A stretch of DNA of 64,000 bases from an uncultured Gallionellaceae bacterium (GCA_903847155.1 CAINCU010000017.1:1-64000); one strand, 5' to 3'; shown: positions 44,271-54,349, numbered from the stretch's first letter. Numbers and translations are program-made. The notes: generated by a model from the sequence alone, not told the origin.

Positions 44271-46198
44271 GAAAGCATGGTATTGAACGACAGGCGCTGG
44301 CGATTGCGCTGATTCCGATTTTGATTCTTGGCGTGTTGCTGGAAAGTTATTTTGTGTTTACCCGCATTGGCGATCTTGATCGTGCGATGTTCGAGCGTGC
44401 CAAGCTGATCGTGCATCAATTGGCTACTTCAAGCGAATATCCCGTGTTTTCGGGCAACCTGGGTTTGTTGCAGCAACAGGTGGATTTGGCCATTGCGCAA
44501 CAGGATGTGAATTCGGTGATTGTGCTGGACGCGACAGGAAATTATTTGGCCGGGGCAGGCAATTCGCGCAATGGCGATGTCATCAGCCCTGTCGCTGGCG
44601 GTTGGAAAACGCTGCCGATGCAGGAAGATAACCGGATGCTGACCGTGTATCAACCCATCGTGACTTCGCAGATCGCATTGGATGATCCCAACTTCGACTC
44701 CCCAAAGGGGATGAGTAAACCATTGGGAGGGGTGATTCTGGTAGTCAGAAAAAACAGGTTGAATGCCGAGAAGCTGCAGATGCTGATGCTCAATTTGTTG
44801 CTGACTTTGCTGATTCTGGGTTTAGCCATCGTGGTCTCCATGCGTGTTTCACGGCGCATCACTTTGCCTATATTGGGAATACGTACGGCGGTGCGCAACA
44901 TCGGGGAAGGACGGTTGGATACGCGCATTGGCGAAACGCAAGTGTATGAGCTGAATGAGTTGGCGCGGGGCATCAATGAAATGGCAATTCAACTGCAACA
45001 GCAGCGAGATACTTTGCAGCAACGCATCGAAGAAGCGACGCTGGAGCTTCGTGAAAAAAAGGAAGAAGCCGAAAAAGCCAATTTCGACAAGACCCGTTTT
45101 CTTGCGGCAGCCAGTCATGATTTGCGTCAACCCATGCATGCGATGGGATTATTTATGGGCGAATTACACAATCGTATCAATACGCCGGAGCAGCGCAAGA
45201 TCGTGGAAAAAGTTGAGGAGTCGGTGGAGGCGATGTCGGGCTTGCTTGACTCATTACTGGATATTTCAAAACTGGATGCCGGAGTGGTGATCCCGCAGAT
45301 TATGAACGTCGATATCGAGGTGATGATGCGGCGGCTGAGGCAGGATTTTACAGGAGTTGCAAAGCGCAAAAACATTACACTGCATGTCCATAGTTTGGAT
45401 GTCAGAGTGATGAGCGATCCGGTCTTGCTGGAGCGCATCCTGCTCAATCTGTTGAGCAATGCGATTCGCTACACGCCGCAGGATGGCACGGTGATGCTTG
45501 CCTGTCGCAGGCGCGGCAATGATTTGCGCATCGAAGTGCGCGATAACGGCATCGGCATTCCACTGGAAGAACAGCGGAATGTTTTTCGCGAATTTGTGCA
45601 GATGGCGAATAGCGCGCGTGACCGCAGCAAAGGCTTGGGGCTTGGGCTCGCTATTGTCGATCGATTGGCGAAGTTGTTGCATCACTCGCTGACCTTGCGT
45701 TCAGCACCGGAATGCGGTTCGACTTTTTCCGTTACTGTTCCGCGAGTGTTCGGGGTCAAAGAGCTACTGAAAGAACCCCCTGCGCATGTCGCAAATCTGC
45801 CCAAGAATGGCGAACTGGATGGCCTGCGAGTATTGGTCGTGGATGACGACCAATTAGTGCTTTCCAGCATGGGAGGGCTTCTTGAATCCTGGGGATGTCG
45901 TATTTCACTTGCGGAGAATCTTCAGGAAGTCAGGGAAAAATATGCTCAGTCACATTTCGATCTGGTTGTTTGCGATTACCGTTTGCCGGACGGAAACGGA
46001 CTTGAACTTGCTGATCACTTCAGCCAGCTTTGTGATGTACCGCTCCCGTTCATTCTGGTTAGCGGCGACACGGAGTCGGAAGTATTGCATTCGGTCAATA
46101 AGCGGGGGTATCACTTGCTGCATAAGCCAGTGCGTCCGGCCAAACTGCGTTCGATGATTTCTTTTGTGCTGAAGAAGCACGACGGAAATATCCAATAA
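44267..46198 (+). CDS. Hybrid sensor histidine kinase/response regulator
   Basis: A 643-aa inner-membrane kinase. It has a transmembrane helix (about 10-32), a periplasmic sensing domain (about 33-165), a second helix (about 166-188), HAMP and coiled coil (about 190-270), HisKA with His284 in AASHDLRQPMH, HATPase (NLLSNAIRY, DNGIGIP, GLGLGLAIV), and a C-terminal receiver (about 522-640) with phosphoacceptor Asp570. No DNA-binding output domain is present. It likely reads the binding protein encoded upstream. Confidence 0.9.
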   Translation: MRKHGIERQALAIALIPILILGVLLESYFVFTRIGDLDRAMFERAKLIVHQLATSSEYPVFSGNLGLLQQQVDLAIAQQDVNSVIVLDATGNYLAGAGNSRNGDVISPVAGGWKTLPMQEDNRMLTVYQPIVTSQIALDDPNFDSPKGMSKPLGGVILVVRKNRLNAEKLQMLMLNLLLTLLILGLAIVVSMRVSRRITLPILGIRTAVRNIGEGRLDTRIGETQVYELNELARGINEMAIQLQQQRDTLQQRIEEATLELREKKEEAEKANFDKTRFLAAASHDLRQPMHAMGLFMGELHNRINTPEQRKIVEKVEESVEAMSGLLDSLLDISKLDAGVVIPQIMNVDIEVMMRRLRQDFTGVAKRKNITLHVHSLDVRVMSDPVLLERILLNLLSNAIRYTPQDGTVMLACRRRGNDLRIEVRDNGIGIPLEEQRNVFREFVQMANSARDRSKGLGLGLAIVDRLAKLLHHSLTLRSAPECGSTFSVTVPRVFGVKELLKEPPAHVANLPKNGELDGLRVLVVDDDQLVLSSMGGLLESWGCRISLAENLQEVREKYAQSHFDLVVCDYRLPDGNGLELADHFSQLCDVPLPFILVSGDTESEVLHSVNKRGYHLLHKPVRPAKLRSMISFVLKKHDGNIQ

Positions 46199-46244
46199 AT
46201 AAGCGCCCGACTTTCAGGTAGGCGTTTTCAGATTTGATTCAGGG

Positions 46245-46472
46245 CTAATCCTTTGCTATCGGACAAGTTTGCAAGCCGAAGATGGCATAGGCCGGACAGA
46301 ATCGGAAGATGCCGGTCAGCAAGGGAGCAACACCAATCCAGCCCCACATTTCGATCATGCCAGATAGAGTTAGGGCGATGAGAGCCAAGCCGATGATAAT
46401 GCGTAGAATACGGTCGATACCGCATACGTTGAGTTATATTTTCGCTTCTTGGAAGTGGTTAAAGAAACGCAT
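46245..46472 (-). pseudogene. DUF2892 (YgaP-type) membrane protein gene with in-frame stop
   Basis: The minus strand encodes NVCGIDRILRIIIGLALIAL, then GWIGVAPLLTGIFRFCPAY, ending CPIAKD: a complete DUF2892 two-helix membrane protein. No ATG, GTG or TTG lies in frame directly before it. An ATG at 46472 opens 12 codons in the same frame, but TAA at 46436-46434 interrupts it. Either the gene is broken or it uses an unseen start. It follows the Crp/Fnr gene on the same strand. Confidence 0.6.
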
Positions 46473-46498
46473 ATATTAGGCGCAGAATGATAAGTTAT

Positions 46499-46516
46499 CT
46501 GTGAAAAAAATCACAG
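46499..46516. promoter_or_regulatory. CRP/FNR-type operator palindrome
   Basis: CTGTGA-AAAAAA-TCACAG is a perfect 18-bp dyad and contains TGTGA-N6-TCACA, the CRP core consensus. It is 10 bp after the Crp/Fnr gene stop and upstream of the DUF2892 gene, so that gene is the likely target. Confidence 0.55.
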
Positions 46517-46525
46517 AATAGAATG

Positions 46526-47191
46526 TCAGAGTTCGGAAAAGCGTTTAAGCGCATTTTTGTCAGTGACTTCAATCTGTTCACGTGCCAACTTCACCCAGCC
46601 TTGTTCTGAAAACCCCTTCAGCAAACGACTGACGATTTCGCGCGCACTGCCAAGCTCGTCAGCCAACGCCTGATGCGTGGTATGCAGCGGGCTGGTTTTG
46701 ACGACGAGGAGTGAGGCAAGGCGCTGATCCAGTTTCTGGAAGGCGACGGCGGAGATCAGTTGCATCAAGTCGGTGAGTCGGTCGGAGAATAGATGGAACA
46801 CATAATTACGGAATGACGCATGCTTGCCAAGCAAGGCATGAAACGCGGGAGCGGGCAGCAACACCATTTCCAGCGCCTGCTCGACAATGCCGCGTGCCTG
46901 ATAACGCGTGTGCCCAAGCAGACAACTGCTGGTAAGAATGCAACTTTCACCCGGCAGCACGCGATAGAGCTGCAACTCACGCCCGTTCGGTGAAGCCTTG
47001 ATGACGCGGATACTGCCGGAAAGCAGCATGGGAAAGCCTTGGCAGGGCTGGTTCTCGTCGAACACCACAGTCCCTGCTTCCAGCGGCAGCACCATCGCAT
47101 TTGCCAGCAACGCATCCAACTCCACCGCTGGCAACTCACCAAGCGTGGGATAGAGTTGAAGCAGGCGAGTGCGATGGTCGCTGGTGAGCAT
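46526..47191 (-). CDS. Crp/Fnr-family transcriptional regulator
   Basis: A 221-aa regulator with an N-terminal cyclic-nucleotide-binding fold (about 20-130) and a C-terminal winged helix with TTHQALADELGSAREIVSRL (about 166-185). It lacks the N-terminal cysteine set of FNR, although Cys50, Cys84 and Cys90 are present, so it is not a typical oxygen-sensing FNR. It lies 2 bp after lysS. Confidence 0.88.
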   Translation of the reverse strand: MLTSDHRTRLLQLYPTLGELPAVELDALLANAMVLPLEAGTVVFDENQPCQGFPMLLSGSIRVIKASPNGRELQLYRVLPGESCILTSSCLLGHTRYQARGIVEQALEMVLLPAPAFHALLGKHASFRNYVFHLFSDRLTDLMQLISAVAFQKLDQRLASLLVVKTSPLHTTHQALADELGSAREIVSRLLKGFSEQGWVKLAREQIEVTDKNALKRFSEL

Positions 47192-47193
47192 GG

Positions 47194-48696
47194 TTACTCG
47201 GGGCGCATGTGCGGGAACAGAATCACATCGCGGATGTTGGCGCTGTCGGTGAGCAGCATCACCAAGCGGTCGATGCCGATACCTTGTCCGGCGGTGGGCG
47301 GCAAACCGTATTCCAGTGCGCGCACGAAGTCGTTGTCCTTAAACATCGCTTCTTCATCGCCCGCATCTTTCGCCGCTACTTGCGCATCGAAGCGCGCTTC
47401 CTGATCTTCCGCGTCGTTCAATTCGGAGAAACCGTTGGCGATCTCGCGCCCGACGATAAATAATTCGAAGCGCTCGGTGATCTCTGGGTGCGCATCGCTG
47501 CTGCGCGCCAGCGGCGAGACTTCGATGGGATAGTCGATGATGAAAGTCGGTTCGAACAAATGCGACTCGGCCAGCTCTTCAAACAACGAAAGTTGCAATC
47601 CGCCAACGGCATCTTTCGGGTTGTATTTCGCTTTCAGGTCTTTCAGTTGATTGACCAGAAAGTCGCGGTTGCTCAACTGCTCATCGGTGAACTGCGGATG
47701 ATATTTTTGCACTGCCTGCACCATGGTCAAACGATGGAATGGCTTGCCCAAGTCCAACTCTTTACCTTGATACGAGATAACAGTGGTGCCCAATACTTTG
47801 GTTGCCACTTCAGCGAATAATTTCTCAGTGAAGTTCATCAGATATTTGTAATCGCGATAGGCTTCGTAGAATTCAATCATGGTGAACTCGGGGTTGTGGC
47901 GCGTGGAAACCCCTTCGTTGCGGAAGTTGCGGTTGATCTCGAATACTTTCTCGAAGCCGCCCACTACAAGGCGTTTCAGATACAACTCCGGCGCGATGCG
48001 CAGATACATCTTCATATCCAGCGCATTGTGGTGTGTTTCAAACGGTTTGGCCGATGCACCGCCGGGAATGGGGTGCATCATCGGCGTTTCCACTTCCAGA
48101 TAATCGTGACGCACAAAGAAATCGCGAATCGCCTGAATGATCCGGGTACGCGCGATGAACACTTTGCGCGAATCTTCATTGGTGATGAGGTCAAGATAGC
48201 GCTGGCGATATTTCTGTTCCTGATCGGACAGTCCGTGAAATTTTTCCGGCAGCGGGCGGAGCGCTTTGGTCAGCAAGCGTACCTGCGTTACACGTACCGA
48301 GAGCTCGCCGGTCTTGGTCTTGAACAGCACGCCGACCGCACCGAGGATATCGCCAAGATCGTAATGTTTGAACTCAGCGTGCGCTTCTTCGCCAACCTCG
48401 TTGTTGCTGATGAATAATTGCATGCGCCCGCTCATATCCTGAATTGTGGCGAAACTGGCCTTGCCCATCACCCGTTTCAACATCATGCGCCCGGCCACTG
48501 AAACCGGAATCTTCGCGGCTTCCAGTTCATCGTGCGACTTCTCGCCAAACTCAGCATGTAAATCGTCCGCCAGATTCTTGCGCTCGAAATCGTTGGGGAA
48601 GGCAATACCTTTGTCGCGTATCACCTTCAGTTTGGCGCGGCGCTCGGCAATGATTTGGTTTTCGTCAACTTGGGGGAGTGTTTGTTCAGTGGTCAT
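47194..48696 (-). CDS. lysS: Lysyl-tRNA synthetase (class II)
   Basis: A 500-aa class II synthetase with an N-terminal OB-fold anticodon-binding domain (about 60-145) and a catalytic domain. Motif 2 is [20 protein letters not shown] and motif 3 is [13 protein letters not shown]. It lies 15 bp after prfB, in the common prfB-lysS order. Confidence 0.97.
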   Translation of the reverse strand: MTTEQTLPQVDENQIIAERRAKLKVIRDKGIAFPNDFERKNLADDLHAEFGEKSHDELEAAKIPVSVAGRMMLKRVMGKASFATIQDMSGRMQLFISNNEVGEEAHAEFKHYDLGDILGAVGVLFKTKTGELSVRVTQVRLLTKALRPLPEKFHGLSDQEQKYRQRYLDLITNEDSRKVFIARTRIIQAIRDFFVRHDYLEVETPMMHPIPGGASAKPFETHHNALDMKMYLRIAPELYLKRLVVGGFEKVFEINRNFRNEGVSTRHNPEFTMIEFYEAYRDYKYLMNFTEKLFAEVATKVLGTTVISYQGKELDLGKPFHRLTMVQAVQKYHPQFTDEQLSNRDFLVNQLKDLKAKYNPKDAVGGLQLSLFEELAESHLFEPTFIIDYPIEVSPLARSSDAHPEITERFELFIVGREIANGFSELNDAEDQEARFDAQVAAKDAGDEEAMFKDNDFVRALEYGLPPTAGQGIGIDRLVMLLTDSANIRDVILFPHMRPE

Positions 48697-48711
48697 GATA
48701 GTTCTCTAAAG

Positions 48712-49816
48712 TTAAACGCCTTGTTTCAAACTGGCTGCAATAAAGTCGTCGAGGTCGCCGTCCAGCACGCCTTGAGTGTTGCCGACTTCGTGGTTGGTAC
48801 GCAAATCCTTGATGCGCGACTGGTCCAGTACGTAGCTGCGGATCTGGTGTCCCCAGCCGATGTCGGTTTTGGAATCTTCCAGCGCTTGTTGTTCGGTTTG
48901 GCGCTTGCGTAACTCAGCCTCGTACAAACGCGATTTCAGCATGGCCATGGCTTCGGCGCGGTTGCGGTGCTGCGAACGGTCGCTTTGGCACTGCACCACG
49001 ATGTTGGTCGGGATGTGGGTGATACGCACCGCGGAATCGGTCTTGTTGATGTGCTGTCCGCCTGCGCCGGATGCGCGATAGGTATCGACACGCAGGTCGG
49101 CAGGGTTGATGTCAACCTCGATGGAATCATCCACTTCTGGATAGACGAACACGCTGGAGAATGAGGTGTGGCGGCGGTTGCCGGAGTCGAACGGCGATTT
49201 GCGCACCAGACGATGTACGCCACTTTCTGTGCGTAGATGGCCGTAAGCGTATTCGCCGGTGATCTTGATGGATGCGCCTTTGATGCCTGCTACTTCGCCG
49301 TCGGATTGTTCCAGAATCTCGACTTGGTAACCTTTGCGTTCGCAGTAGCGCAGATACATGCGCAACAGCATGGAACCCCAGTCCTGCGCTTCAGTGCCGC
49401 CGGAGCCGGCTTGGATGTCGAGGAAGCAATTATTGGCATCGAGTTGGCCGGAGAACATGCGGCGGAATTCCATGTCCGCCACCAGTTTTTCGGTTTGCGC
49501 TATGTCGTCGGCGATACTGTGCAGGCTTTCGTCGTCATTCTCTGCCAGCGCCATTTCCAGCAGTTCGCCCGCATCGCTGAGGGATTGTTCGACTTGTTGC
49601 AAATTGAGTACGACACCTTCCAGCATCTTGCGTTCGCGTCCCAGTTCCTGCGAGCGTTTGCTGTCCTGCCAGATGGCGGGGTCTTCGGCTAATACGACGA
49701 CTTCGGCGAGGCGTTCCTGCTTGCCATCGTAGTCAAAGATACCTCCGAAGTTCGCCGTAGCGGGTGCGCAGGTCCTGGATTTTATTGGTGAGTGCGTTGA
49801 GTTGTTCGGCTTCCAT
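48712..49816 (-). CDS. prfB: Peptide chain release factor 2, with programmed +1 frameshift
   Basis: RF2 reads UGA and UAA stops. The first frame runs 27 codons from ATG 49816 ([16 protein letters not shown]...RRYL) to an in-frame TGA at 49735-49733. A +1 shift continues as [12 protein letters not shown] to the stop at 48712, giving 367 aa. The GGQ motif is in [14 protein letters not shown], and the stop-recognition SPF is in [12 protein letters not shown]. Without the shift only a 304-aa fragment from 49626 would be called. Confidence 0.96.
49732..49747 (-). promoter_or_regulatory. RF2 autoregulatory frameshift site
   Basis: Read on the minus strand, CGGAGGTATCTTTGAC has an internal Shine-Dalgarno (GGAGG) three bases before the slippery CTT-TGA-C. 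When RF2 is scarce the ribosome shifts +1 and completes the protein. Confidence 0.93.
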
Positions 49817-49851
49817 TTTTATGTGTTCTACCGCAGTTCGGAAAGGCCGCG

Positions 49852-49857
49852 ATTATA
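49852..49857 (-). promoter_or_regulatory. Candidate -10 box of prfB
   Basis: A perfect TATAAT on the minus strand lies 36 bp before the prfB ATG. It overlaps a small hairpin (ATACACG / CGTGTAT, 49855-49873). The -35 match is poor. Confidence 0.4.
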
Positions 49858-49889
49858 CACGCCCCGCGTGTATCGAATGAGGCGAAGAC

Positions 49890-51152
49890 CTACAGCAACA
49901 GCAGGCCGAGCGTGACACCCGCCGCGATGGCGATGAAGCCCACAGCAAGGTGTTTGGCGAGTGCCAAGCCGCCGATGGAGGCGGCCATGCCGAATTTGAA
50001 CATCATGTTGGAGAGGAAGGCGAGGGAGATGGAAGTGACGGCTTGAGCGCTGCTCAATTTGTCCATGTTGAACAGGCGCAGGCTGGAGAGTGTGATGGCA
50101 TCCACGTCGGTGAGGCCGGAAACGATCGCAACGATATACAGGCCGCCGCTTCCCGCTACATCGGAAAGCCATGCCGCGCAGAACAGCACTACCACGAACA
50201 GCAGGCCGAAGGTGAGCGCGGAGTGGATCTCGGTCGGATTGGAGGTTTCCGGCATGGGTAATTCGCCCTCGTTTTTTAAACGTTTCCAGTTGAACAGGGT
50301 GGCGCTTATTCCAAACAGCAGGCCCAAACCCATCACCGGCGCGAGTTGCTTGAGGATGTTGGAGGACACGATGCCGCTGACCACCATGAGCCGGACCATC
50401 ACAACTTGACTGGCGATCAGAATCACCACTGCCGACAGCCGCAACATGTTGTCGTTGAGTTTGCTGTGCTTGGCATAGACCATGGTTGTCGCCGTGCTGG
50501 AAACCAGTCCGCCCAGAAAGCCCAGCAATGGCGCGCCATAACGCTGCCCAGTCCAGCGCAAGGCGACGTAGCCCGCCAAACTCAGGCCGGAGATCAGCAC
50601 CACCATCATCCATGCCTGGTAAGGATTGAACGCACCATAAGGGCCGTAGTTCTGGTCGGGCAGGATGGGCAGGATGACGAAACTGAGCACCGAGAATTGC
50701 AGGATGGAAACCAGGTCGCGGCGCGTGAGGCGTTGGGTCATGCCTTGTAATTCGGGTTTGAAATAGAGCAGGGTGGTGGTGGCGATGGACAGCATCACTG
50801 CTAGTTTGGAATAGCCGAACCACACCAGTACGCCGAGTGCATAGCAGATGAGCAGGGCTGTGACGGTGGTGGTGCCGGGGTCGTTGTTCTCGGTGGGGTT
50901 GTTGATGTAAGCCGCGACGATCATGGCGGCGACAGCGAGCAATCCGGCGATCAACAGCCACGGTGTTGCACTCTTGTCAGCGAGCAAGGCGATGAGCGTG
51001 CCGAATACAGCAACCAGTGCGAAGGTGCGCAGTCCGGCTTTGGCGGAAGGATTGCGCTCACGCTCCAAACCGATTAGCAGGCCAATGGCGAGACTGGTCA
51101 AAAATTGCGGAAGCGCCTCAATGCCATTGCTTTGCAATAGAGCAGATTCCAT
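49890..51152 (-). CDS. MgtC/SapB-family membrane protein with DUF4010 domain
   Basis: A 420-aa protein with about 12 hydrophobic segments. The N-terminal MgtC/SapB part (about 15-140) includes LAIGLLIGLERER and GLRTFALVAVFG. A DUF4010 part (about 175-390) includes GFLGGLVSSTATTMVYA and VSGLTDVDAITLS. A transport role is likely, but the ion is unknown. It ends 12 bp after recJ. A 377-aa frame on the same strand in another register is a shadow. Confidence 0.88.
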   Translation of the reverse strand: MESALLQSNGIEALPQFLTSLAIGLLIGLERERNPSAKAGLRTFALVAVFGTLIALLADKSATPWLLIAGLLAVAAMIVAAYINNPTENNDPGTTTVTALLICYALGVLVWFGYSKLAVMLSIATTTLLYFKPELQGMTQRLTRRDLVSILQFSVLSFVILPILPDQNYGPYGAFNPYQAWMMVVLISGLSLAGYVALRWTGQRYGAPLLGFLGGLVSSTATTMVYAKHSKLNDNMLRLSAVVILIASQVVMVRLMVVSGIVSSNILKQLAPVMGLGLLFGISATLFNWKRLKNEGELPMPETSNPTEIHSALTFGLLFVVVLFCAAWLSDVAGSGGLYIVAIVSGLTDVDAITLSSLRLFNMDKLSSAQAVTSISLAFLSNMMFKFGMAASIGGLALAKHLAVGFIAIAAGVTLGLLLL

Positions 51153-51164
51153 AGTCTCAACCTC

Positions 51165-52847
51165 CTACCAGTGACGCACGATGAGTTGCAAACTTTCGCT
51201 GCCATTGTATTCATTGATGCTCAGGCTGTATACCGCATGGATATTGGCAGGCGCAGGTTCTGCGGAAAAAAATCGGATGGCATCGAAACTACCGGCAGGC
51301 GATGATAGTTTCAACTTGAGGTGTTTTTCCTTCAACACTCGCTGCGACTCTATGTTGAAATTTCCCTCAAATAGCGGCTCGGGGAAGCCTTGGCCCCAGA
51401 CTTGGCGTTGCAGATCGCGTGCGATGCCCAAAGAGAATTCGTTGGTGTCGAGTTCGCCGTCGGTGGCGATAGTCTTCACCAGAGCATCGGCATCGAGCAA
51501 TTCTTGTGCAACGGCCTCGAACGCAAGCCGAAAATCGTTGAAGTGTTCCTCGCTGATACTCAAGCCCGCCGCCATCGCGTGCCCGCCGAATTTCTGAATT
51601 AAATGCGGCTGGCGTTTGGATACCAAATCAAGCGCATCGCGTAAATGCAGTCCAGGAATGCTGCGCCCCGAGCCTTTGAGTTCGCCCGTCTGCGAGCGTG
51701 CGAAGGCGATCACCGGGCGGTGGAATTTGTCCTTGAGGCGCGAAGCGAGAATGCCGATCACGCCCTGATGCCAATCCTCGTTGAACAGCGCCAGCGAAAA
51801 ACTGTCCGCCGGGTCGAACACATTGAGCGCCGCCAGCGCGCTGTCCTGCATGTCGGCCTCGATGTTGCGCCGCTCGTGATTCAACGCATCCAGCTTGGCG
51901 GCGATTTCGTCGGCTTCTGTGGCATCGTCGGTCAACAAGCAACGGATACCCAGCCCCATATCTTCCAAACGTCCGGCGGCATTCAGGCGCGGGCCGACGA
52001 TGAAGCCCATCTCGAAAGCTGATGCCTGCGCGATTTGTCTGCGCGCCACGCGCAGCAATGCCTGAATGCCCGTGCAACTGCGCCCGGCGCGGATGCGCAG
52101 CAAACCCTGCTGCACCAGGATGCGGTTGTTTTCGTCCAGCTTCACCACATCGGCTACCGTGCCGAGCGCGACGAGGTCGAGCAGATTGCCGAGATTGGGT
52201 TCCGCAATTAAAGCGAATGCGCCGCGCTTGCGCATCTCAGCGCGCAATGCCATCAACACATAAAACATCACTCCCACACCCGCTAAATTCTTACTGGGGA
52301 AAGTGCATCCAGACTGGTTGGGATTCACGATGCATAGCGCATCCGGCAGCGCATCGCCGGGCAGGTGATGGTCGGTCACCAGCACCTGTATGCCAAGTCG
52401 CGCGGCCTCTGCCACGCCTTCTACGCTGGCGATGCCGTTGTCCACGGTGAGCAGAATGTCTGGTTCGGACTGTTTGGCGAGACGCACGATTTCCGGTGTT
52501 AGCCCATAACCATATTCGAAGCGGTTGGGCACGATAAAATCCACTCGTGCACCCAATACAGTCAAGCCGCGCATCGCCACCGCGCAAGCTGTCGCGCCAT
52601 CGGCATCGTAGTCGGCCACGATCAGAATCTTCTTGTTATCCGCGATGGCATCGGCTAGTAGGCACGCCATCTGTCCGGCATTCTTCAGCAGGGAAAAGGG
52701 CAGCAAACGCTTGATGTCGGTGTCCAATTGCGCAGGATTTTCGATGCCGCGTGCCGCGTAAATACGCGCCAGTAAAGGCCGAATACCTGATTCGGTAAGT
52801 TGGGCGGCGATGTCGGCAGGGAAGGGGCGTTGGGTGACTTTGCTCAT
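51165..52847 (-). CDS. recJ: Single-stranded-DNA exonuclease RecJ
   Basis: A 560-aa 5'-3' exonuclease of the DHH family. Motifs are VADYDADGATACAV (about 75), TVDNGIAS, VTDHHLPGD (about 155), GPRLNAAGRL and GGHAMAAGLS. An open frame starts 15 codons earlier; ATG 52847 (MSKVTQRPFP) gives normal length. Confidence 0.95.
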   Translation of the reverse strand: MSKVTQRPFPADIAAQLTESGIRPLLARIYAARGIENPAQLDTDIKRLLPFSLLKNAGQMACLLADAIADNKKILIVADYDADGATACAVAMRGLTVLGARVDFIVPNRFEYGYGLTPEIVRLAKQSEPDILLTVDNGIASVEGVAEAARLGIQVLVTDHHLPGDALPDALCIVNPNQSGCTFPSKNLAGVGVMFYVLMALRAEMRKRGAFALIAEPNLGNLLDLVALGTVADVVKLDENNRILVQQGLLRIRAGRSCTGIQALLRVARRQIAQASAFEMGFIVGPRLNAAGRLEDMGLGIRCLLTDDATEADEIAAKLDALNHERRNIEADMQDSALAALNVFDPADSFSLALFNEDWHQGVIGILASRLKDKFHRPVIAFARSQTGELKGSGRSIPGLHLRDALDLVSKRQPHLIQKFGGHAMAAGLSISEEHFNDFRLAFEAVAQELLDADALVKTIATDGELDTNEFSLGIARDLQRQVWGQGFPEPLFEGNFNIESQRVLKEKHLKLKLSSPAGSFDAIRFFSAEPAPANIHAVYSLSINEYNGSESLQLIVRHW

Positions 52848-52955
52848 TGCGGTGATCGTTGATTTTGTTCGCAAGTGTAGCAGAGGGCGCATCGTCTTTT
52901 TTCGCCGTTTCGGTTAGAATGCCGACCTCTTTAAATAGACGGCGCAGGCAAAATC

Positions 52956-54188
52956 GTGGCACTGATAGTTCAGAAATACGGCGGCACTTCAATGGGCAGT
53001 CCGGAGCGCATCAAGAATGTTGCGCAGCGCGTAGCAAAATACAAGGCACAAGGGCATCAAGTGGTAGTGGTTGTTTCCGCCATGAGCGGCGAAACCAATC
53101 GTTTGATTGCGCTGGCCAAGGAAATCCAGAAACACCCCGATCCGCGCGAGTTGGATGTGATCATTTCTACCGGTGAGCAAGTGACCATCGGCTTGTTGGC
53201 GATGGCACTCAAGGATGCCGGTCTGCAAGCCAAAAGCTACACCGGCGCGCAGGTCAAAATACTCACTGATAGCGCTTTCACCAAAGCACGCATCCTGAGC
53301 ATCGACGAACAGAATATTCGCGCCGATCTGGCCAACGGTAACGTGGTGGTGGTGGCGGGCTTCCAGGGCATGGACGAAGCGGGCAACATCACCACGCTGG
53401 GACGCGGTGGCTCGGATACCACCGGCGTGGCCATCGCTGCCGCGTTGCGTGCCGACGAATGTCAGATTTACACCGATGTCGATGGTGTATATACCACCGA
53501 CCCGCGATTGGTTCCCGAAGCGCGCCGCCTGAAGAGCATCACCTTCGAGGAAATGCTGGAAATGGCCAGCTTGGGTTCCAAGGTGCTGCAAATCCGTTCG
53601 GTCGAATTCGCCGGCAAGTACAAAGTCAAATTGCGTGTGCTCTCCAGCTTCACTGATGAGGGCGAGGGCACGCTGATCACATTCGAGGAAGGCAATAAAA
53701 TGGAACAGGCAATCATTTCAGGCATCGCGTTCAACCGCGACGAAGCGAAGATCACCGTGCGCGGCGTGCCGGACAAACCCGGCATCGCTTATCAAATCTT
53801 GGGTCCGGTAAGTGAAGCCAATATTGACGTGGACATGATTATCCAGAACGTCGGCGTGGATGGGTCTACCGACTTCTCCTTTACTGTGAATCGCGGTGAG
53901 TTCAATAAGGCGATGGACATCTTGAAGACCAAAGTGCAACCGCACATCGGTGCACGCGAAGTTATCGGCGACAATAAGACCGCTAAAGTCTCCGTAGTTG
54001 GCGTCGGCATGCGTTCTCATGTGGGTATCGCCAGCAAGATGTTCCGCACCTTGGCGGAGGAAGGCATCAACATTCAGATGATTTCCACCTCCGAAATCAA
54101 GATATCTGTGGTGATCGACGAGAAATATTTGGAGTTGGCTGTGCGCATTCTGCACAAAGCATTCGATTTAGATCAAGAAGACGCATAA
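52956..54188 (+). CDS. lysC: Aspartate kinase (GTG start)
   Basis: A 410-aa aspartokinase, first step of lysine, threonine and methionine synthesis. The kinase domain starts ALIVQKYGGTSMGS and has GRGGSDTTGVAIAAALRADE. Two ACT domains (about 265-335 and 345-405) predict feedback control. GTG 52956 is the start. It diverges from recJ over 108 bp, with TAGAAT 36 bp upstream as a possible -10 box. Confidence 0.95.
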   Translation: MALIVQKYGGTSMGSPERIKNVAQRVAKYKAQGHQVVVVVSAMSGETNRLIALAKEIQKHPDPRELDVIISTGEQVTIGLLAMALKDAGLQAKSYTGAQVKILTDSAFTKARILSIDEQNIRADLANGNVVVVAGFQGMDEAGNITTLGRGGSDTTGVAIAAALRADECQIYTDVDGVYTTDPRLVPEARRLKSITFEEMLEMASLGSKVLQIRSVEFAGKYKVKLRVLSSFTDEGEGTLITFEEGNKMEQAIISGIAFNRDEAKITVRGVPDKPGIAYQILGPVSEANIDVDMIIQNVGVDGSTDFSFTVNRGEFNKAMDILKTKVQPHIGAREVIGDNKTAKVSVVGVGMRSHVGIASKMFRTLAEEGINIQMISTSEIKISVVIDEKYLELAVRILHKAFDLDQEDA

Positions 54189-54233
54189 ATCGTTTGACCG
54201 AATAGCCTCTAATCAGTATTATTCGCGGCCTTC

Positions 54234-54327
54234 GGAGAGGTGGCCGAGTGGTCGAAGGCACGCCCCTGCTAAGGGCGCATACGAGCTTAAACTTGTATCG
54301 AGGGTTCGAATCCCTCCTTCTCCGCCA
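54234..54327 (+). tRNA. tRNA-Ser (GCT)
   Basis: A 94-nt type II tRNA with a long variable arm. The acceptor arm GGAGAGG pairs with CTTCTCC (one G-T), the anticodon loop is CTGCTAA (GCT), the T-loop is GGTTCGAATCC, and CCA is encoded. Confidence 0.96.
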
Positions 54328-54349
54328 CATAGAAGTAAGTAACAAAAAT

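Noticed and set aside
46200-46225. Weak hairpin (CGCC...GGCG then TTTT) after the hybrid kinase
   Set aside because: Only a 4-bp clear stem; too weak to call a terminator.
46228-46425. 65-aa minus-strand open frame at the DUF2892 gene
   Set aside because: It is a different reading frame from the recognisable DUF2892 sequence and shows no family similarity.
49828-50961. 377-aa minus-strand open frame overlapping the MgtC-family gene
   Set aside because: Its sequence is low-complexity Arg/His-rich and out of register with the clear transporter sequence.
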